Assembly: GCF_016545825.1 (NCBI RefSeq)
Contig: NC_052612.1
Span: 41,771,738-41,835,737 of the forward strand
Direction of reading: 5' to 3'
DNA: 64,000 nucleotides
DNA from: Eucalyptus grandis
Taxonomy: Eukaryota; Streptophyta; Magnoliopsida; Myrtales; Myrtaceae
Below, piece by piece: positions 1 to 13,300 of the stretch. The first letter of the stretch is position 1. Each line of letters starts with the position of its first letter. The notes under the pieces were generated by a model. That model did no database searches. It was given only the letters and a program-made list of their open reading frames with translations, and had not been told where the DNA came from. The translations under genes and the position numbers were made by a program.

Positions 1-1595
1 GCTATAACTTAATAATCCTTCTCCACTCTACAGATATTCTTCAACGGAAAGAACAAAGATATATAAACGGCAGAAAGTGCCAAGCGACAGACAAGCACAG
101 ATGAAGACAGTCAGTCCTTATTAGCACAGACAGCAGTAGCAGTATCTTGTCCAACTGATCAATCCACTAAAAGCAACAGATTTATTTAAACCTCATCCTC
201 CCTCACCAATAACCATTTTGTTAAGCATCAACCAAGATCTTTATCCACTCTACAGCAATACTTCTACTTCTTCAATAGGAACAGCCCAAGGAAAAAAGCA
301 TCTAACTTATCATAAGTGCACTGCACCCTAAATATCCCCACTATCCTTCAATCTAACTTCCTCCAACATTACATGACTGAAAAGGCATTATCCATGAGAA
401 CTTGAGTCTACAACTTAAACTCAATAAAAATTTCTGCTCCTTTGCATAAGCTACCACATTGGTTTTTTTAACATCAATGCTGTCCTTCCACATTGCAGCA
501 GTTCGCTTGATGGTGTAGATCCTAGTTTCCTTTTATGGCCTAGCCTTCCTCTTGTTTTCCTTATGCATTTGATGATGATAAGCCACTCCCTTTATCCACA
601 ACAAGTCAAAGCACAAGAAGAAATACAAATATTCCCCCAGGCTTGTTATGGTGGCAGTCATTGATACTCAAAGCTAATCTCTCTTGAGAACCCAACTGGC
701 CCCATGTGAGTGATTAATGTAGCATAATAATCTTAGTCTTCTCAAAAGACCGTTTCTGCAGTCACAGGCTTGCAGTACATCCACATATTTGAACAATGAA
801 TCCAGTAGATGCAGAAATCATCAAGTTAAGCATTCTTATTCCTGTCAAACCGTTAAGATTCAGGAATGAACATAATAAGTACAGGATAAATCCAACTTCT
901 GAAAACTTACATACAGGCTATCCTCTTCAAAGATAATGCCATCAGATTCAGTTGCCTTCAAATTTTTTGACAGCGACAGAAAAAGAGACCAAAAAATACC
1001 CATCTACTGCGATGTTACCAGCAAATTATATTGCAACAATATCAAACCAACTTACAGAATAGAAAACTAAATCACTACAAGGTGGACATCCTAAATCAAC
1101 AACCTAGCTAACAGTGGATGCCATTCTTATTTACCAGACTTAGCCCGAGAATTACTTTACCATTAAAATACCAAGCATACAAATCAATAAAAGTTTCTGT
1201 TTTGTCCTCAATCTATTTGAAGAGCAGCAGATTGGGACACCTAAATATAGCAGATACCTCACGATCTCGCAATACTTTTACTTTCCAGAACTCAAAGTTT
1301 CATATGTTTCAGAGACTCATGGAGCATTCATAAGCATTGAAAACCACAGTAATACATGGGATCATTTATCCAAACCCATACGTTTCTGTCCCAGACTACA
1401 ACACAGCAGAAAATAAGGGGAAGAAAAAGAAAAAGCAACCGATGGCATGCAATATATGCCAAAACAATCCCAGACACCCTCAAAAGTTCCTCCCCTGACA
1501 TTTATCTCCTCTCACAACTCACTAAAAAGATAATCTATTCGAAGAGCAACCAGATTGTAAAAGAAGGAAAAGCATGCCAGAATATTGGAACCCAC
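1..1595. other. Downstream part of the UBP5-type gene: no coding recognised
   Basis: The preceding exon of the minus-strand ubiquitin protease gene ends at 1596 with a clear GT donor, so this stretch should start with an intron of that gene. I looked on the minus strand for the next expected exon (the linker before the catalytic USP domain) and could not recognise it. No Cys-box or His-box of a USP domain is visible. The sequence is AT-rich with short meaningless open frames on both strands. It is either a long intron or the rest of the gene lies outside the window. Confidence 0.5.
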
Positions 1596-3795
1596 ATCTT
1601 GATCCATCTGAACGTTCGCATCATCAAGAGTTCTATTCATGTCATTCATCAATGCATGCTTCCGATGACCATAATAGTCCCAAATGCAAACCTGGAACAT
1701 ACAAAAATTCCAATCACAATGAACTCAAGGAAGAACTGAACCAGAAAATAATTTGGGCAATTAGATGGAAATGAAAGAAGTAGCAGAGATACATGAAGTC
1801 TTTACTTGTTCCGAGTTAAGATCAAAAATCTCACAGGCTCTTCTGTGAAGATCTCCAACAGTTTCCTGTGTCATATATTCAGGTTTCAGATTAACAGGAG
1901 AGAAGAATCTCAAATGCAAACATGCAAGAAGAAATTAATGCTTCCTTTCCATTAGACGTGCAAAGGACACTAAATCAAGGAGTTCATATGATACCTTCTT
2001 ACTTATTCTTAAGGTAGTGCGGTCTCCCTTCGACATCAGAAGAAGGTGCAGCCGTAAAGGATACACCTCTACAGTCAACTCAGTCTGAGAGAGACCAGAG
2101 CTAATAACCTTCCGAGGCAGGGTGGGGCCACCACCATACCTGATACCAACAGAAATTGTCATCAAGGTTCAAGTCCAATTCTTGCAAATTAGACTACAGC
2201 ATATAAAACAATTTTATGACTTGTTCTTCCAAATAGGGGAGAAAAATACTAGATACACATTACAGAGACATTCGCAAGAGATATCTATAGCCTAATGTTT
2301 AAAGATGATTGCAGATATGACTTCTAATGTGTGAAAGCTCACTAAGGAGGCACTTAATAAAATCAGAAATTATCAGAAAACTTAAACAACGAATTCCTGT
2401 CCTCAAAATGTATCGTTATCAAAGCCTAAGCACCTTATTCCCACCCCTCATGGAAGCCAAATAAGCCACACACTTAACAAATATATGACGAATTTCAACA
2501 TTTGCTTTTGTCCTCTATATCTATATTCCTTTCCCAATGGGTCAGGAGGAAGCATACAATAATCATCGTGTATGCTACGCCCAAGTAAATCTATCAAAAG
2601 GAGTTTCCATAAAAATGCAAACAAAACCTTGAGCAGAAAACTTTCGCAGTTAACAGGAAAGTGCATCCAAATAACATTACAAAGTGCAAAGAGGAAATAA
2701 CTCACCAAACATACAGCTGATTCCAAACTTCATATGGAAGTAGAACATAATCACGACCTTCTAAGAGAGTATCATGAATCTCAAATCCTGCACTTGATTC
2801 TTCTGAAGCAGAATCATATATCAAATTGGAATTATCAATGACACTGGGCCTTTTAAGAGCAGTTGAGCCAGCTGAATCGCAATTTTCTGACAAGGATGGT
2901 CCATCATTCATGTTATTTGACTGGTCTTGGTTGACATACTCGATCCAATGCTGCCACCATCTATTACAAGGATTAAATCACGTTTGAAAGATGCCCAATG
3001 CACCAATATTTAACACAAACAGACACAAACTTCCTAATCAGATACACCTCAGCCGTGAGATACACTAAAGAGTGCATAAACCAACATGCGATTACATATT
3101 CAGACAGAGAAAAAGCCACGAATGCAGGCCCCAGTCAACTTCCAATTTAGCGGATCAACTTCAGCAATAAGACACTATTCAGAGTGGAATTGTCTAGATC
3201 AGCAAACTCAGAAACTCGTGCTCTATAGATGGTGGGTAATAACATTATTCAGGAGTCAGGTGACTGAATTCAACTATCTCATGTTTCCTTCGCAAGAATC
3301 ACCCGGCCACTTGCACAAAGGAAAAAAAAAAGACCACCATCCAGCCAGCAACGCTATTCGCCTGCTTTCTTATGGCCCCAGCTGCAGAACCTACAGCCCT
3401 AATCCAAAACCACGAACAGGTCGAAATTTCAGCACATGCTAGTTCAGGCGCATATCGGAATCGACATCTCGCAAACACGGGCACGAGATTTATCGAAATG
3501 TCACAACCATTCCAAGCCTAATCCAGCAGAACTACTAAAGCCATCTAATTTCCCCCAAAAAAAAAATTCCCCCCACCAAACGGCGCTGATTCCAGCAGAA
3601 AGCACACAGCAAACACACAGCAGCAAAGGAATTCAAAACTCGACCGCCGCCGCACCTCTGGGTGAGGAGATAGAAAGTATCGCCGTCCTTGGTGTTGGAC
3701 TCGGACGCCAATGCGATGTCCCTGATCAGAACCCGCTCCTCCTCGGGGGTCAGCTCCGCGTTCCCGCCGCCGCACATCAGCACGTCGGCCGCCAT
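1596..3795 (-). CDS. UBP5: Ubiquitin carboxyl-terminal hydrolase, UBP5-type, N-terminal exons (partial)
   Basis: Deubiquitinating cysteine protease that removes ubiquitin from proteins; only the N-terminal regulatory part is in the window. I read five exons on the minus strand: 3795-3656, 2960-2706, 2139-1995, 1865-1806 and 1691-1596. All introns are GT-AG and all phases fit, giving 232 codons. The start MAADVLM is followed by ELTPEEERVLIRDIA, a DUSP-domain core (QRWWQHWIEYVNQDQ, then YEVWNQLYVWYGGGP), and a ubiquitin-like linker (ETVGDLHRRACEIFDL, QVCIWDYYGHRKHALMND, ending MDQD). This order matches plant UBP5 and the related UBP8-11 group. The catalytic Cys and His boxes are not in the window, so activity cannot be judged. 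Assignment to UBP5 rather than a relative rests mainly on the neighbouring genes. Confidence 0.85.
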
Positions 3796-4429
3796 CGCCG
3801 TCCGGACCGCCGGATCTGGTGCGAAAGGTCCGGACTTTCTCCCTCCCCGCCCGCCCGGCCCGGAAATTTTCCGGGAAAACCGAACCAGACCCGGAAAAGA
3901 GGAGGAGAAATTTGAGGGAGAGGGAGAGAAAATCAGGAGAGGTTTGTGGGAATCTGGGGGGTCGTGGAGATTTTGGTCGCCCCTTAAACCCTCGCTACAG
4001 GACGGTTCTTGACAACGGCCATTGGACTTTGGATTTTCTCCTCCTCCCTTTTCCTTCCCTCCAGAAAAATGATTAATTAGGTGGGGGATGAATGGGATTT
4101 AATTTAATCGCAATTAGAAATTGGGGATAACTGAATTTCAATATTGGGACTTGGGAGGGAATAGAAATCAGTAAAAGAGCCATGTTGAATGAGCTGCTTC
4201 GCTTGCTTGCTTGAACAGTAATGGTCGTTTGTGTTTTTGTTTGAGTTCAATTGTCGATGTTTAGAGTTAGAGAGAAAATAAAGACAAAGTGTTTATGGTG
4301 GCTCAAATTCAATTAAGATTGTATAATATGCATTTTCGAAGTGACGAATTACAACAAGGGTGCAAATAGAAATATAATTACAAAAATACCCCATGATAAA
4401 TATAAATTACACATTAATGCTCTCTCAAT
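3796..4429. promoter_or_regulatory. Upstream region of the UBP5-type gene
   Basis: GC-rich leader and promoter sequence directly before the UBP5-type start codon (which is read leftward), changing to AT-rich spacer beyond about 4030. The open frames here are translations of purine-rich leader on the wrong strand. I see no distinct motif that I would name. Confidence 0.35.
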
Positions 4430-5900
4430 TTAAAGTAGGCGTGACAACTGAAAGGTTAGATCTCAATAACATGTAACGCAGTCCCTTGGTAAAGATATGT
4501 ACCAATTGATTTGTTATAAGCACATAGTGAACACGTAGATCTCTAGAAGCAACTCTTTCTCAAACAAAGTGATAATCCAACTCAATGTGTTTGGTGCAAG
4601 TATGAAACATGGGGTTGATAACAAAATAGATAGTAGAGATGCCGTCATGATAAACAGTGGGAGAATTACAAAAGGGAACTGCAAACTCAAAAGTAAATGA
4701 TGAATCCAAATAATCTCACTAATAGATTTAGCGAGAGCACAATACTCTATCTCGATACCAAAAATGGGCCATGATGGGTTGCTTCTTGGCACTCCATGCA
4801 ACAAGATTGGTGTATATAAAAACACAAAATCGGGATATGGACTGTAGAGTATCAAAGCATCTAGCCAAGTTTGCATTTGCATAAGCAATCAATGAAGTGG
4901 GTGAACATTGTCCAATGAGCAATCAATGGGTGGAGGTGCTAGCTAAGTATCGATATATACATTTGACAACTTAAAGATAAAGTAATCTTGGTTGATATAT
5001 GAATTAACTAAACAAGTTTACAGCGAAAACTAATATCTAGTTTGGTCAAAGACATATATTATAGAGCACTAACCATTTACAAATACAATGGTGGAGAAGC
5101 AAGGACCTCACCATCATTAGTAGACAATAAAGTCTTCAAGATTAGAGGAGTAGATACATGCTTGACCTTAATAAGGTCCAACTTACTTAAAAAAGCTATC
5201 AACATACTTAACTTGCGATAAAAGTGTACTATCAGAGCAATAATAAGCCTCAATGCCAAGGAAATAGTAATAGATCCAACATCCTTCATAGCAAATTCCT
5301 ATGAGAGTTGAGTAATCATATACCGTAATAACTCAATAATATCACTAGTGACAAGGATATCATCAACATACAGTAGAAGATACCCCGAGAAGAAGCATAG
5401 ACGAATAACAAAGGACGTGCCTTACTCGCAATGAAACCCCAAGATAATAAGAAGCTGCTAAAGCGATGAAACTATGCATGTGGAGCTTCTTTAAATCATA
5501 GATAGCTTTCTAAAGATGGTGCACATGATTCAGAAATTTAAGATGAGAGAAATTGAGAGGTTGACACATGTAAACTTCCTCACTATGATGTATGGCCCAT
5601 CTCAAATAAATAACAATAGAGAGAACAACTCAAATTGTAATTGGTCTAATGACCAAGTTAAATATCTCGTCATAGTCCAATCCGGCTGCTATTTAAATTG
5701 CTATGCAACAAGGCGAGCTTTGAAGCGTTCACTTTTCCTTAATCTTAGAAACTTATTTATAACCAACTAAATTCTTTTAAGAATCAGGTAATACAAAATC
5801 CCACATGTGATTAGTGACCAAGGCATTAAATTCATCTACCATGGCTACTTTCAAACGTTAGTTAAGATTGGCCTAGAGTATCAAGCTGGCGTCTCTTTAT
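4430..5900 (-). mobile_element. Decayed Ty1/Copia retrotransposon pol fragment (RT and RNase H)
   Basis: Read on the minus strand from right to left, the classic order of Copia pol is visible in pieces: the RT entry (VDEFNALVTNHMWDFV near 5800-5835), KARLVA-like and GLDYDEIF-like remnants near 5660-5730, a decayed EVYM-type block near 5550-5580, the RT active site YVDDILVTSD at about 5341-5376, SFLSKLDLIKVKHVSTPL near 5150-5200, and the RNase H block (AYANANLARCFDTLQSISRFCVF, then WSAKKQP and EYCALAKSISEIIWIHHL) at about 4690-4890. It ends with an LVHIFTKGL-like tail near 4450-4500. Many stops and frame changes break it. I found no LTR, gag, protease or integrase, so it is a dead internal fragment. 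Confidence 0.85.
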
Positions 5901-7136
5901 GAAAAGAATAAGATAGATTAAAAATTTTTATGGGTTTAGAAATTCTATCGGACGAGTTGGAAAAGAAGAATCGGAAGTGGAGGAGCTAGATAGAGATGTA
6001 AAGGGGATTTATAGGTCTATTATGGGATGAATTTGGTCGGGAGAGAAGTGAGGTTGGGACATAATGAGTGAATTCGGAGGGAGGGGAGGTGGAGGCGAAA
6101 AACAATTGAAAATAGGTTAGGTACGTCGAGAAGAGACGATAGACAAATTAGGAGTTGGGCTAGAGAAGAAGAAAGAGGCAAATGAGGAGTTTGAGAGTCA
6201 AATGAGGTATAAGGAAGAATACATCGATTGGAGTAAACAAAAAAAACAGAGAATGTGACTTGGGACAGGGAGTTACATGATTAAGATTTGACAATTTTGA
6301 TGACTATGTTTACGTAAATTTTGTATGTGATCCTTTTTTTTTTTTTTTTTTTTTTTGGTCATAATATTTTATCCATATTTGTTTCCTTCATATTTCATGG
6401 GAATAAAAATGAAACATAATATTTTTTTTTTAAATTTTCAAAAAGCATACGAAAAGAATTTAGTCGAAATAAATTTCAAGTAATCAACGGTTACAGTAGT
6501 ACTCGAAGAAGCTCTGACTTCCATGGTTCTGCCATATCGGTGAGCTCTCGAGTGGCCATGATCGTGAGCTGAAGAACTCATACTTAAGAAAGAAGAGTCT
6601 TAAACCGCAGTTTTCGTTTTCTTAGTTTGGTCCGGCCCAGGAGGGGCCTTACTCATTTGGTGATGCTTTGAATGGGCCGAAAATTGAGCAGCACTGTAGT
6701 AAATCTACAATGACAAGCATGAGATTATCTCCCAATTTCCCACATGCCCATTGAAAATCAGTAGCTTCAAACTAAAATCTGGAAAACACAAATTAAAACA
6801 ATCACGATATTAAACGATTCGATTACCAAATTCGCATGGAAACTCAACAGCAATTCTATGTTTTCTTTGAGTTTTTTTATACTATAGAGTGTTGGTTAAA
6901 TATAAATTGGTATTGCTTAGTTTCATAAATTAGGGTAGGCTTGTTAAATTTTTCTAACGCTGCCGTTTGATCACGAATAAACAATTAAACTATGGTAATT
7001 TAAATAACTATGTATATATTCTTCGAATTTATTCACCTATCAAATGTGACTTAAAGATCATGATCTGATATAATCAGTACATAACATATACATCTATGGT
7101 GCAGCAATGAAGGCCTCCGAAAAGTCTAGCAAATTT
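5901..7136. other. Intergenic spacer with poly(T) tract
   Basis: AT-rich spacer between the Copia remnant and the 3' end of the NPF gene. It holds a run of more than 20 T at about 6331-6355. The last few hundred bases should include the 3'UTR of the minus-strand NPF gene. No coding region or structured repeat recognised. Confidence 0.5.
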
Positions 7137-10100
7137 CTAAGCTCTCTCGGCATCGGCACTTAGCTCCATCTCCCCTGCATTCCCATTAGCTCCGTTGGCC
7201 ATGTTCTTGGCCGGGACTTCGTCTTTCGCTGGCTCCGCCTCTTCGTCTTCCTTGCAGATCGACTCCTCGACAGGCTTGTATGTGTAGAGCCGAGCGCAGA
7301 CCAGGTAATACACGAGGTTGATGACTTGAATCCCGCTGACGAGCCAGTAATAGCGCTCCAATCTCCCCCGGTTGAGGTTCCGGTTCGGGAGCCAGTTCCT
7401 CTCCTTGCCCGTGTTGTTGTGGACAAGGGTCACCAGCAGCGTGCCGAGGTAATTCCCCCCCGATATGGCGACCCAGTACAGCGCCGCCGCGGTGCTTCTC
7501 ATGCTCTCGGGTGACTGGTCGTACAGGAACTCCAGGTGGCCCACGGACATGAAGACCTCAGCTATTCCATGGATGACGTACTGAGGGACCAGCCAGAAGA
7601 CGCTGATGGGTATGATGGCTTTCGGGTCATCCAGTAGGTGGTAAGCGGCGGCGACCTTCTTCCTCTTGATCTCGACAAACGACGCAACTATCCCGCCGAG
7701 TATGTTTATCGTGAATCCTATCCCCATTCTCTGGAGGCACGTGATCCCGACCGGGTTCCCCGTGAATCGGCGGATGAAGGGCACGAATACACGCTCATAC
7801 AGAACTAGACCTGAAAGGATTGCGACTTTGCATTAGCGTCATGCTTCCAATTGTGTCGCTAGAAACTCAAATGAACATGTTGATTGAGATCCGTAGGTGC
7901 CATGAGATCTTACCTGAGAGCATGGTTAAGTTGGCGAAGATGGAGAGCGAAGCAGGTGGGATTTGGAAGGAGCGGGACAAGTGACGGTCCATGCTTCGAG
8001 CCTGGATGATGGTGAAGCTGCCAAGGTGCGACGAACACGTGACCAGCAAAATCCCGGCAGCCCAAATCGGAAGCATCCTGACGATGCATTTCAGCTCCTC
8101 CACGCGGTGCACCGTGACCAACCGCCATAAATTCGGTGGACCTGAATTCCTAGCTTCTTCTTCAGTCACCGTCGCGGCTTTGTCAAGACACCTGATAATT
8201 AATTGATACACGGGCAGGTGGGATTTAATGGTGAATCAATTAGGCCGAATTACGGAACACAATATTCCAGATTGATGGCGAAATGGTAGCTTACTTGAAT
8301 TGTTCCGAGTGCAATAGCCTCCCGTGCACGGATATGACTGCGTCGAGCTCCTTGTTCTGGTACAGCAACCCCGGATCCTCTGGCACCGGCATATTCCTCT
8401 TCTTCACGGCCGCCACTATCACCTGAGCTAGTCGGGTGAGTGGGCTTCCTCCAGGCTTCAACTTTACGTACAGCCTCGACCCGATGACGAACGCCACCAC
8501 TGAAATTGCCATGGCCATTGCTGGGATCCCAAGCCCCCAGCCCCATCCCACGTTGTCCTGGATATAGACGACCACAGTGATCGCCGTGAGCGTGGCCATG
8601 CCCATGCTGAAGTAGTACCAGTTGAAGAAGTTCCACCCGCGGGAGGTGACCTTGGACTTGGACATGTCGAACTGGTCGGCGGCGAAGGTGACAACGCAGG
8701 GGCGGATGCCGCCAGATCCGAGGGAGGTGAGGAGAAGGGAGATGTAGAAGACCCACAGCTGGGTGGTGTTGGCTTCCTGACAGTTCACCTGGGTCGGACA
8801 GGGTGGCGGGCGGAGGGAAGGGAGGACTGCCGATAGGACTATGCTAATCAGACCCTGTAATTAGCTGCGTGTACGTTAGTTCAAATTCAAGTTCTTGAAA
8901 TCTTCCTCTTTGGAATTGCCTTGATTATGTGGAAACCAGCTAAATCACATTAATGATCAATAGAACTTTCTTCATCTTTACAAAGAAACCAATCTGATAC
9001 TGATTTATTTTTATTTTTTTAAATTGAGCAACTCCACTCATTTTGCTTTCGCACTCTATCAGTTATATTGTTGAATCGGTCACTTCTACTGAATGTCTCT
9101 ATCTATAACCTCTTTTTCGCAATTTCTCCTGCGACTTCTGCTCACTTGACCAGTTGAAGACTGATTTCTCACCGTTCACACCTTTTCTTGACTTTCGTTT
9201 GGCTCTCAGACATCAACTCCAGGGGCCTGCTGAACAGACTTGAATTCAATCCTTTGGTTACACCAAACTACTTCCGTCTGTGCTCAATTTGTTATATGAA
9301 CTTAATCCAGCTCGAAAACACTTGGGAACTACCAAAATCGTGATTAATTCATCTGTTATAGGCATCATAATGAAAAGAAAACTTCACAGAAAGCGCAATC
9401 ATATTCACCAAATAAGGAGGCACGGCAGATTCTAACGTCGACAATCAATTCCATGTCATCAAATGTGTTGTTCGGATTGGCGACATCGCATCACATGGGA
9501 TCTATGATACATGGAAAACCTACTCCGGGGATTGGGATGAGTCATAGGTTCGAAACTGTTGAAAAGCCAGAATGGGAGGTAAAAAATTTACACCACGTAC
9601 GGAGAGAGGGAGGGAGGGAGAGAGAACCGACCAGTTCGTAGAAAATGGAGCCGAGGACGATGGTCCAGTACCGGCCGGCCACCGCGTCGGCGAGCAAAGC
9701 GCCAAGCAACGGCGTGAAGCTGGCAGTCCCGGCAAAGTTGCTGAGGGTGTTGGAAGCTTGAACCAATGGCAGGTTCAGCACTTGGGTCAGGTAGGTTATC
9801 ATGTTGGCGTGGAACCCGGACGCTGCGAATCTGTCGCACACCTCGTTCGCTGCACACAGCACTTACATAATCATTACCAACATTATTGCTAAACATCACA
9901 CAAGACTTGGCGCCCCCTTTTGTTTCCATGTTCATTCTGATAAAGATTGAAGATTCCTAGGGTGATTCTGAGGTCATGTGGTCTTGGAACAGAGTTATTG
10001 TTATGTGCTTTCCATTAAAAGAACAGAAGAAAGAGCAAGAACATGATATAAGAGGATGAACTGAGCTATCTCGTTTTTCTTTTTTCGCCATTAAACGGAG

Positions 10101-10249
10101 GTGATCTATTTACCGAGGATGAACGGCATAGTTTTGATGCCTCCCAGCTTCCTTTTCTTTGGGGAGCCATCGCTCTCCTCGCCTGGGGCTCTCTCTTGCT
10201 GCTTGTTATTCTCATCAGCCACCACCATGCTCTTCATGTCCACCTCCAT
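7137..10249 (-). CDS. NPF3.1: NRT1/PTR family (NPF) proton-coupled transporter, NPF3.1-like
   Basis: Twelve-helix MFS/POT membrane transporter; the NPF family moves nitrate, peptides or hormones with protons, and NPF3.1 of Arabidopsis is reported to carry nitrate and gibberellin. Five exons on the minus strand: 10249-10114, 9849-9632, 8854-8295, 8191-7914 and 7810-7137, all GT-AG, in frame, 621 residues. Recognisable blocks are KTMPFILANEVCDRFAASGF, NTLSNFAGTASFTPLLGA, SLGSGGIRPCVVTFAADQFD, WNFFNWYYFSMG, a hydrophilic central loop ending VHRVEELKCIVRMLPIW, SFQIPPASLSIF, and a C-terminal GHLEFLYDQSPESMRSTAAALYW. The line-up with Arabidopsis NPF3.1 is close along the whole length. The proton-coupling ExxE[R/K] motif of helix 1 reads EVCDR, with Asp at the second acidic position. 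No break or stop is present. Substrate cannot be read from sequence. Confidence 0.93.
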
Positions 10250-10305
10250 GTCTCTCCGCCCTCCCTTCGCTTCCGATGCCTTGCGAACTCGCTAACTCTG
10301 CTCAC

Positions 10306-10320
10306 ATGCATATATAAAAC
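10306..10320 (-). promoter_or_regulatory. Possible TATA box of the NPF gene
   Basis: Reading leftward, TTTTATATATGC lies about 60 bases before the NPF start codon at 10249. That would leave a short 5'UTR of about 30 bases, so the site is only a candidate. Confidence 0.25.
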
Positions 10321-13300
10321 TCTCTCTGGGACTGAGAGAGCGTGATGAGAGCGATTGAAGGTGAATCCGCAGAGGAGCGAATGGTCCCCATCACTTGACT
10401 TATATTGGCATGATGTGATGTGGGTGTCTTCCATGTCATAAGTGTAATGCATGTCTTGGTACACCACCGTTTTGTCTTCGCTCGCTTTTGGTCTCTCAAA
10501 GTTTTGGGGGTTTCTTTCGGGTTGACAAAACAAGACAAAAAGGCTTCAAAAACAATATCTTTCTTTGGTTTCACATTGAATTCGTGAGGAGATCGGTGAT
10601 TGTTTATGTGCTATGATGTTGCTCTAAGAATGAGGTCGATCGATCAAAAGGAATCTTTGGGTTTGAATAGCAAGAGAACAGAAGATGACAAATTCGAGAA
10701 ACTGGGGTCGGATTGACAATTCAAGGAGCTAATGCTCATCATGTGTCATGGCAGGATTTGAGCTGTTGCATGCGGATCAGATGGGTTGCGGACATGAAAT
10801 GCACGATGAAGGCAAATCTTTTTCCTGTTTAGTTTCACCGTATCTTGTGCAGATCGTTTTACACAAACCCTTCAAGTAGGGAGTGTCAATTCACTAACGG
10901 GTCTCTTTCCTCAATCATCTCATTTAGTCTCTAAAAGGAACGAGCATGGTTTCAGCTATAACTTAGAACCTGAGAATTGATATATGTCTTTGCGCGATCT
11001 TACGATATTCCATGATATTCGGTAATGAGTATATAATCCGGAACCACTAGTCTAAACTTTCATTTTATAATTAAGACTTTCACTTTGTTAATGTTTAATA
11101 TATTTTATGTGTCTAAATATAAGTTATGATCAATGAATTATAGAACAAGTGATAGTCACTAGAGGTTATAATTCACTGCAATCATTCAATTAATTTTACA
11201 AGTGAAATCTAAATAGACCTTGGAATCTATGATATGGTAGATTTCAAGTTCTAAGACATGCAAGGACCGACTCCCGGAATGTGATAACATACAGCTTCAA
11301 TGCATCGCTGCAAACGGAATATGCAGCAAGACTGTAATCTATCTAGGAGAGCGTCCCCCAATCGACGGGATTCGCTTCGCAGTTTCTCCTCGGACATGAT
11401 CTGTAGGAACCCACTGAAGGGAAACAGACGGATGGTACTTCAGCTCTGTGGCCCTTTCGCTCTCCTTTCCGTTGCGTTAAAGATGCTGAAATGAGATAAA
11501 GAAAGACCAGGAGGCGGCGTTACCCACTCGGTACGCCGGGACAAGGACGACCATATGGTGCGTTCAGATTTCTGGGATCTTTGGACCGTAAAAGTGACTT
11601 GTGCCCCGGGCCATAAGGGAAGCGTTGCTGCTTTTGACAGTATTTTAATGGCGGGGAAGACTCGGATTAAACCACTTGCTGAGTGATTTGACTCTAGACT
11701 TGTATGACTAGGAACAGTTTGCTCTAGGGTGAAAATGACTAATGAGGGTAGTAACTACCGATCAGTTCTATACTCCTGACTTCATACAACTATAAACACA
11801 TTAGTCGCATGCGAGCATCTTACAATAAAAAAATGACATTAGAAGTATCATAACTTTGATATAGTACTCACTTTAATATCAAAACTTTTCAAATAAAAAA
11901 GGAACAATGATTTAAGTGTTAACTACGATTTAGGATGTCGGAAATCTGACGAGACAATATTTTAACATTTTTTCCTATCAACATGGCAAAGAATAGTGAA
12001 AAGTTATAATTTAAGTGTCAATTTTTGTTAAAAATGATCACTTATATTTTACATTTTCAAAAACAATTTGTTGGCTTCACTTTCTTCAACACGATTAGAC
12101 CACTTGTTTCGTGATGCACGTTGCATATGATTTTGAAAACACATACCAAAACAATTACTCCATCAACAATGACCTAAATTCAAATTAAACACCATTGCAT
12201 TCAAGATAAGGATGTTCTCGGTCAACATAAAGTCCCCATCAAGTCAAAAAAATGTCCCAAATAAAACCTCCCCTACTAAATGCAACAACACGAGTTAAAA
12301 AGCCGAGTCAAAAACCTACCCACCAACAATTTCCCCATCTTTATGCGACAACACCAGCAAAAAAACAGGTCAACAACCTCCCCAACCATCTGTAGCAGCA
12401 CCAACCAAAAACAAGTGAAAAACAGAGCCCTCCCACGAAGTACCGAAACCTAATTATTTTTTTCCCTCCAAACACCAAGCCCAAATTTTTTGCCGCACCG
12501 ATTGAGTGAGTAAGAGAGGATGACGACAATCGAGTAACTGAGTGTAAAGAGTTGGCGAGACGACAAGCGAGTGCAAACAGCAAATGAGAAAGAGGGAGAG
12601 TCCGACTTAACACAAACAACAAAAGAAGATAGGTTTATCTATTTTGAAAGAGGGATTAATTTTAAAAGATACGGCATTGTTTTATCATAAACGGCCACTT
12701 CATAGTCCATGTTGGACCCTTTTTTTTTTTACATAAAAAATCACGTATGAATAAAATTCTATAAGAAATGTTGCGTTGGGCTTTTTATCGAAATTTGTTG
12801 TCAAAGGCCCTCAAGTGATCATTCTTCGATGTGGCGTTAGAGTGATATGGTGAGAAGTTTTGATACTGAAATTAGCATGGTACAACAGCTATGACATTAA
12901 AAGTGTCATTTTCTCATCTCAGATCTGTAGCTAGCATAACAATAGCATTAATAGGCAACCTTGCTGAGAAAACAATCAGTATTAGTTGCAACCTCTTACT
13001 TCCTGCTCGAGAAGAATATTGTCTCGATTCTATAAACGTCGAATATATGGAGATTATCCTTGTACGCGACCGGCAGCAAACATGACATGATGCCGACAAT
13101 CATATTTTAGAAACAGCAACCTGCGGAGAGTGATCTCGCACGTGAAACGTTACGTGCCAAGAACAGAGGTTTTCCAGTAAATGTCTTTAGCCACGTTGTC
13201 TGTCGTCACCATTACGCATGCAGGTCTTAAACATGTTATACTGCCCCTCCGTTTTGGGACTCTTTCAATAATCCAGGGGGGAGTTTGGCTTTCACTTATC

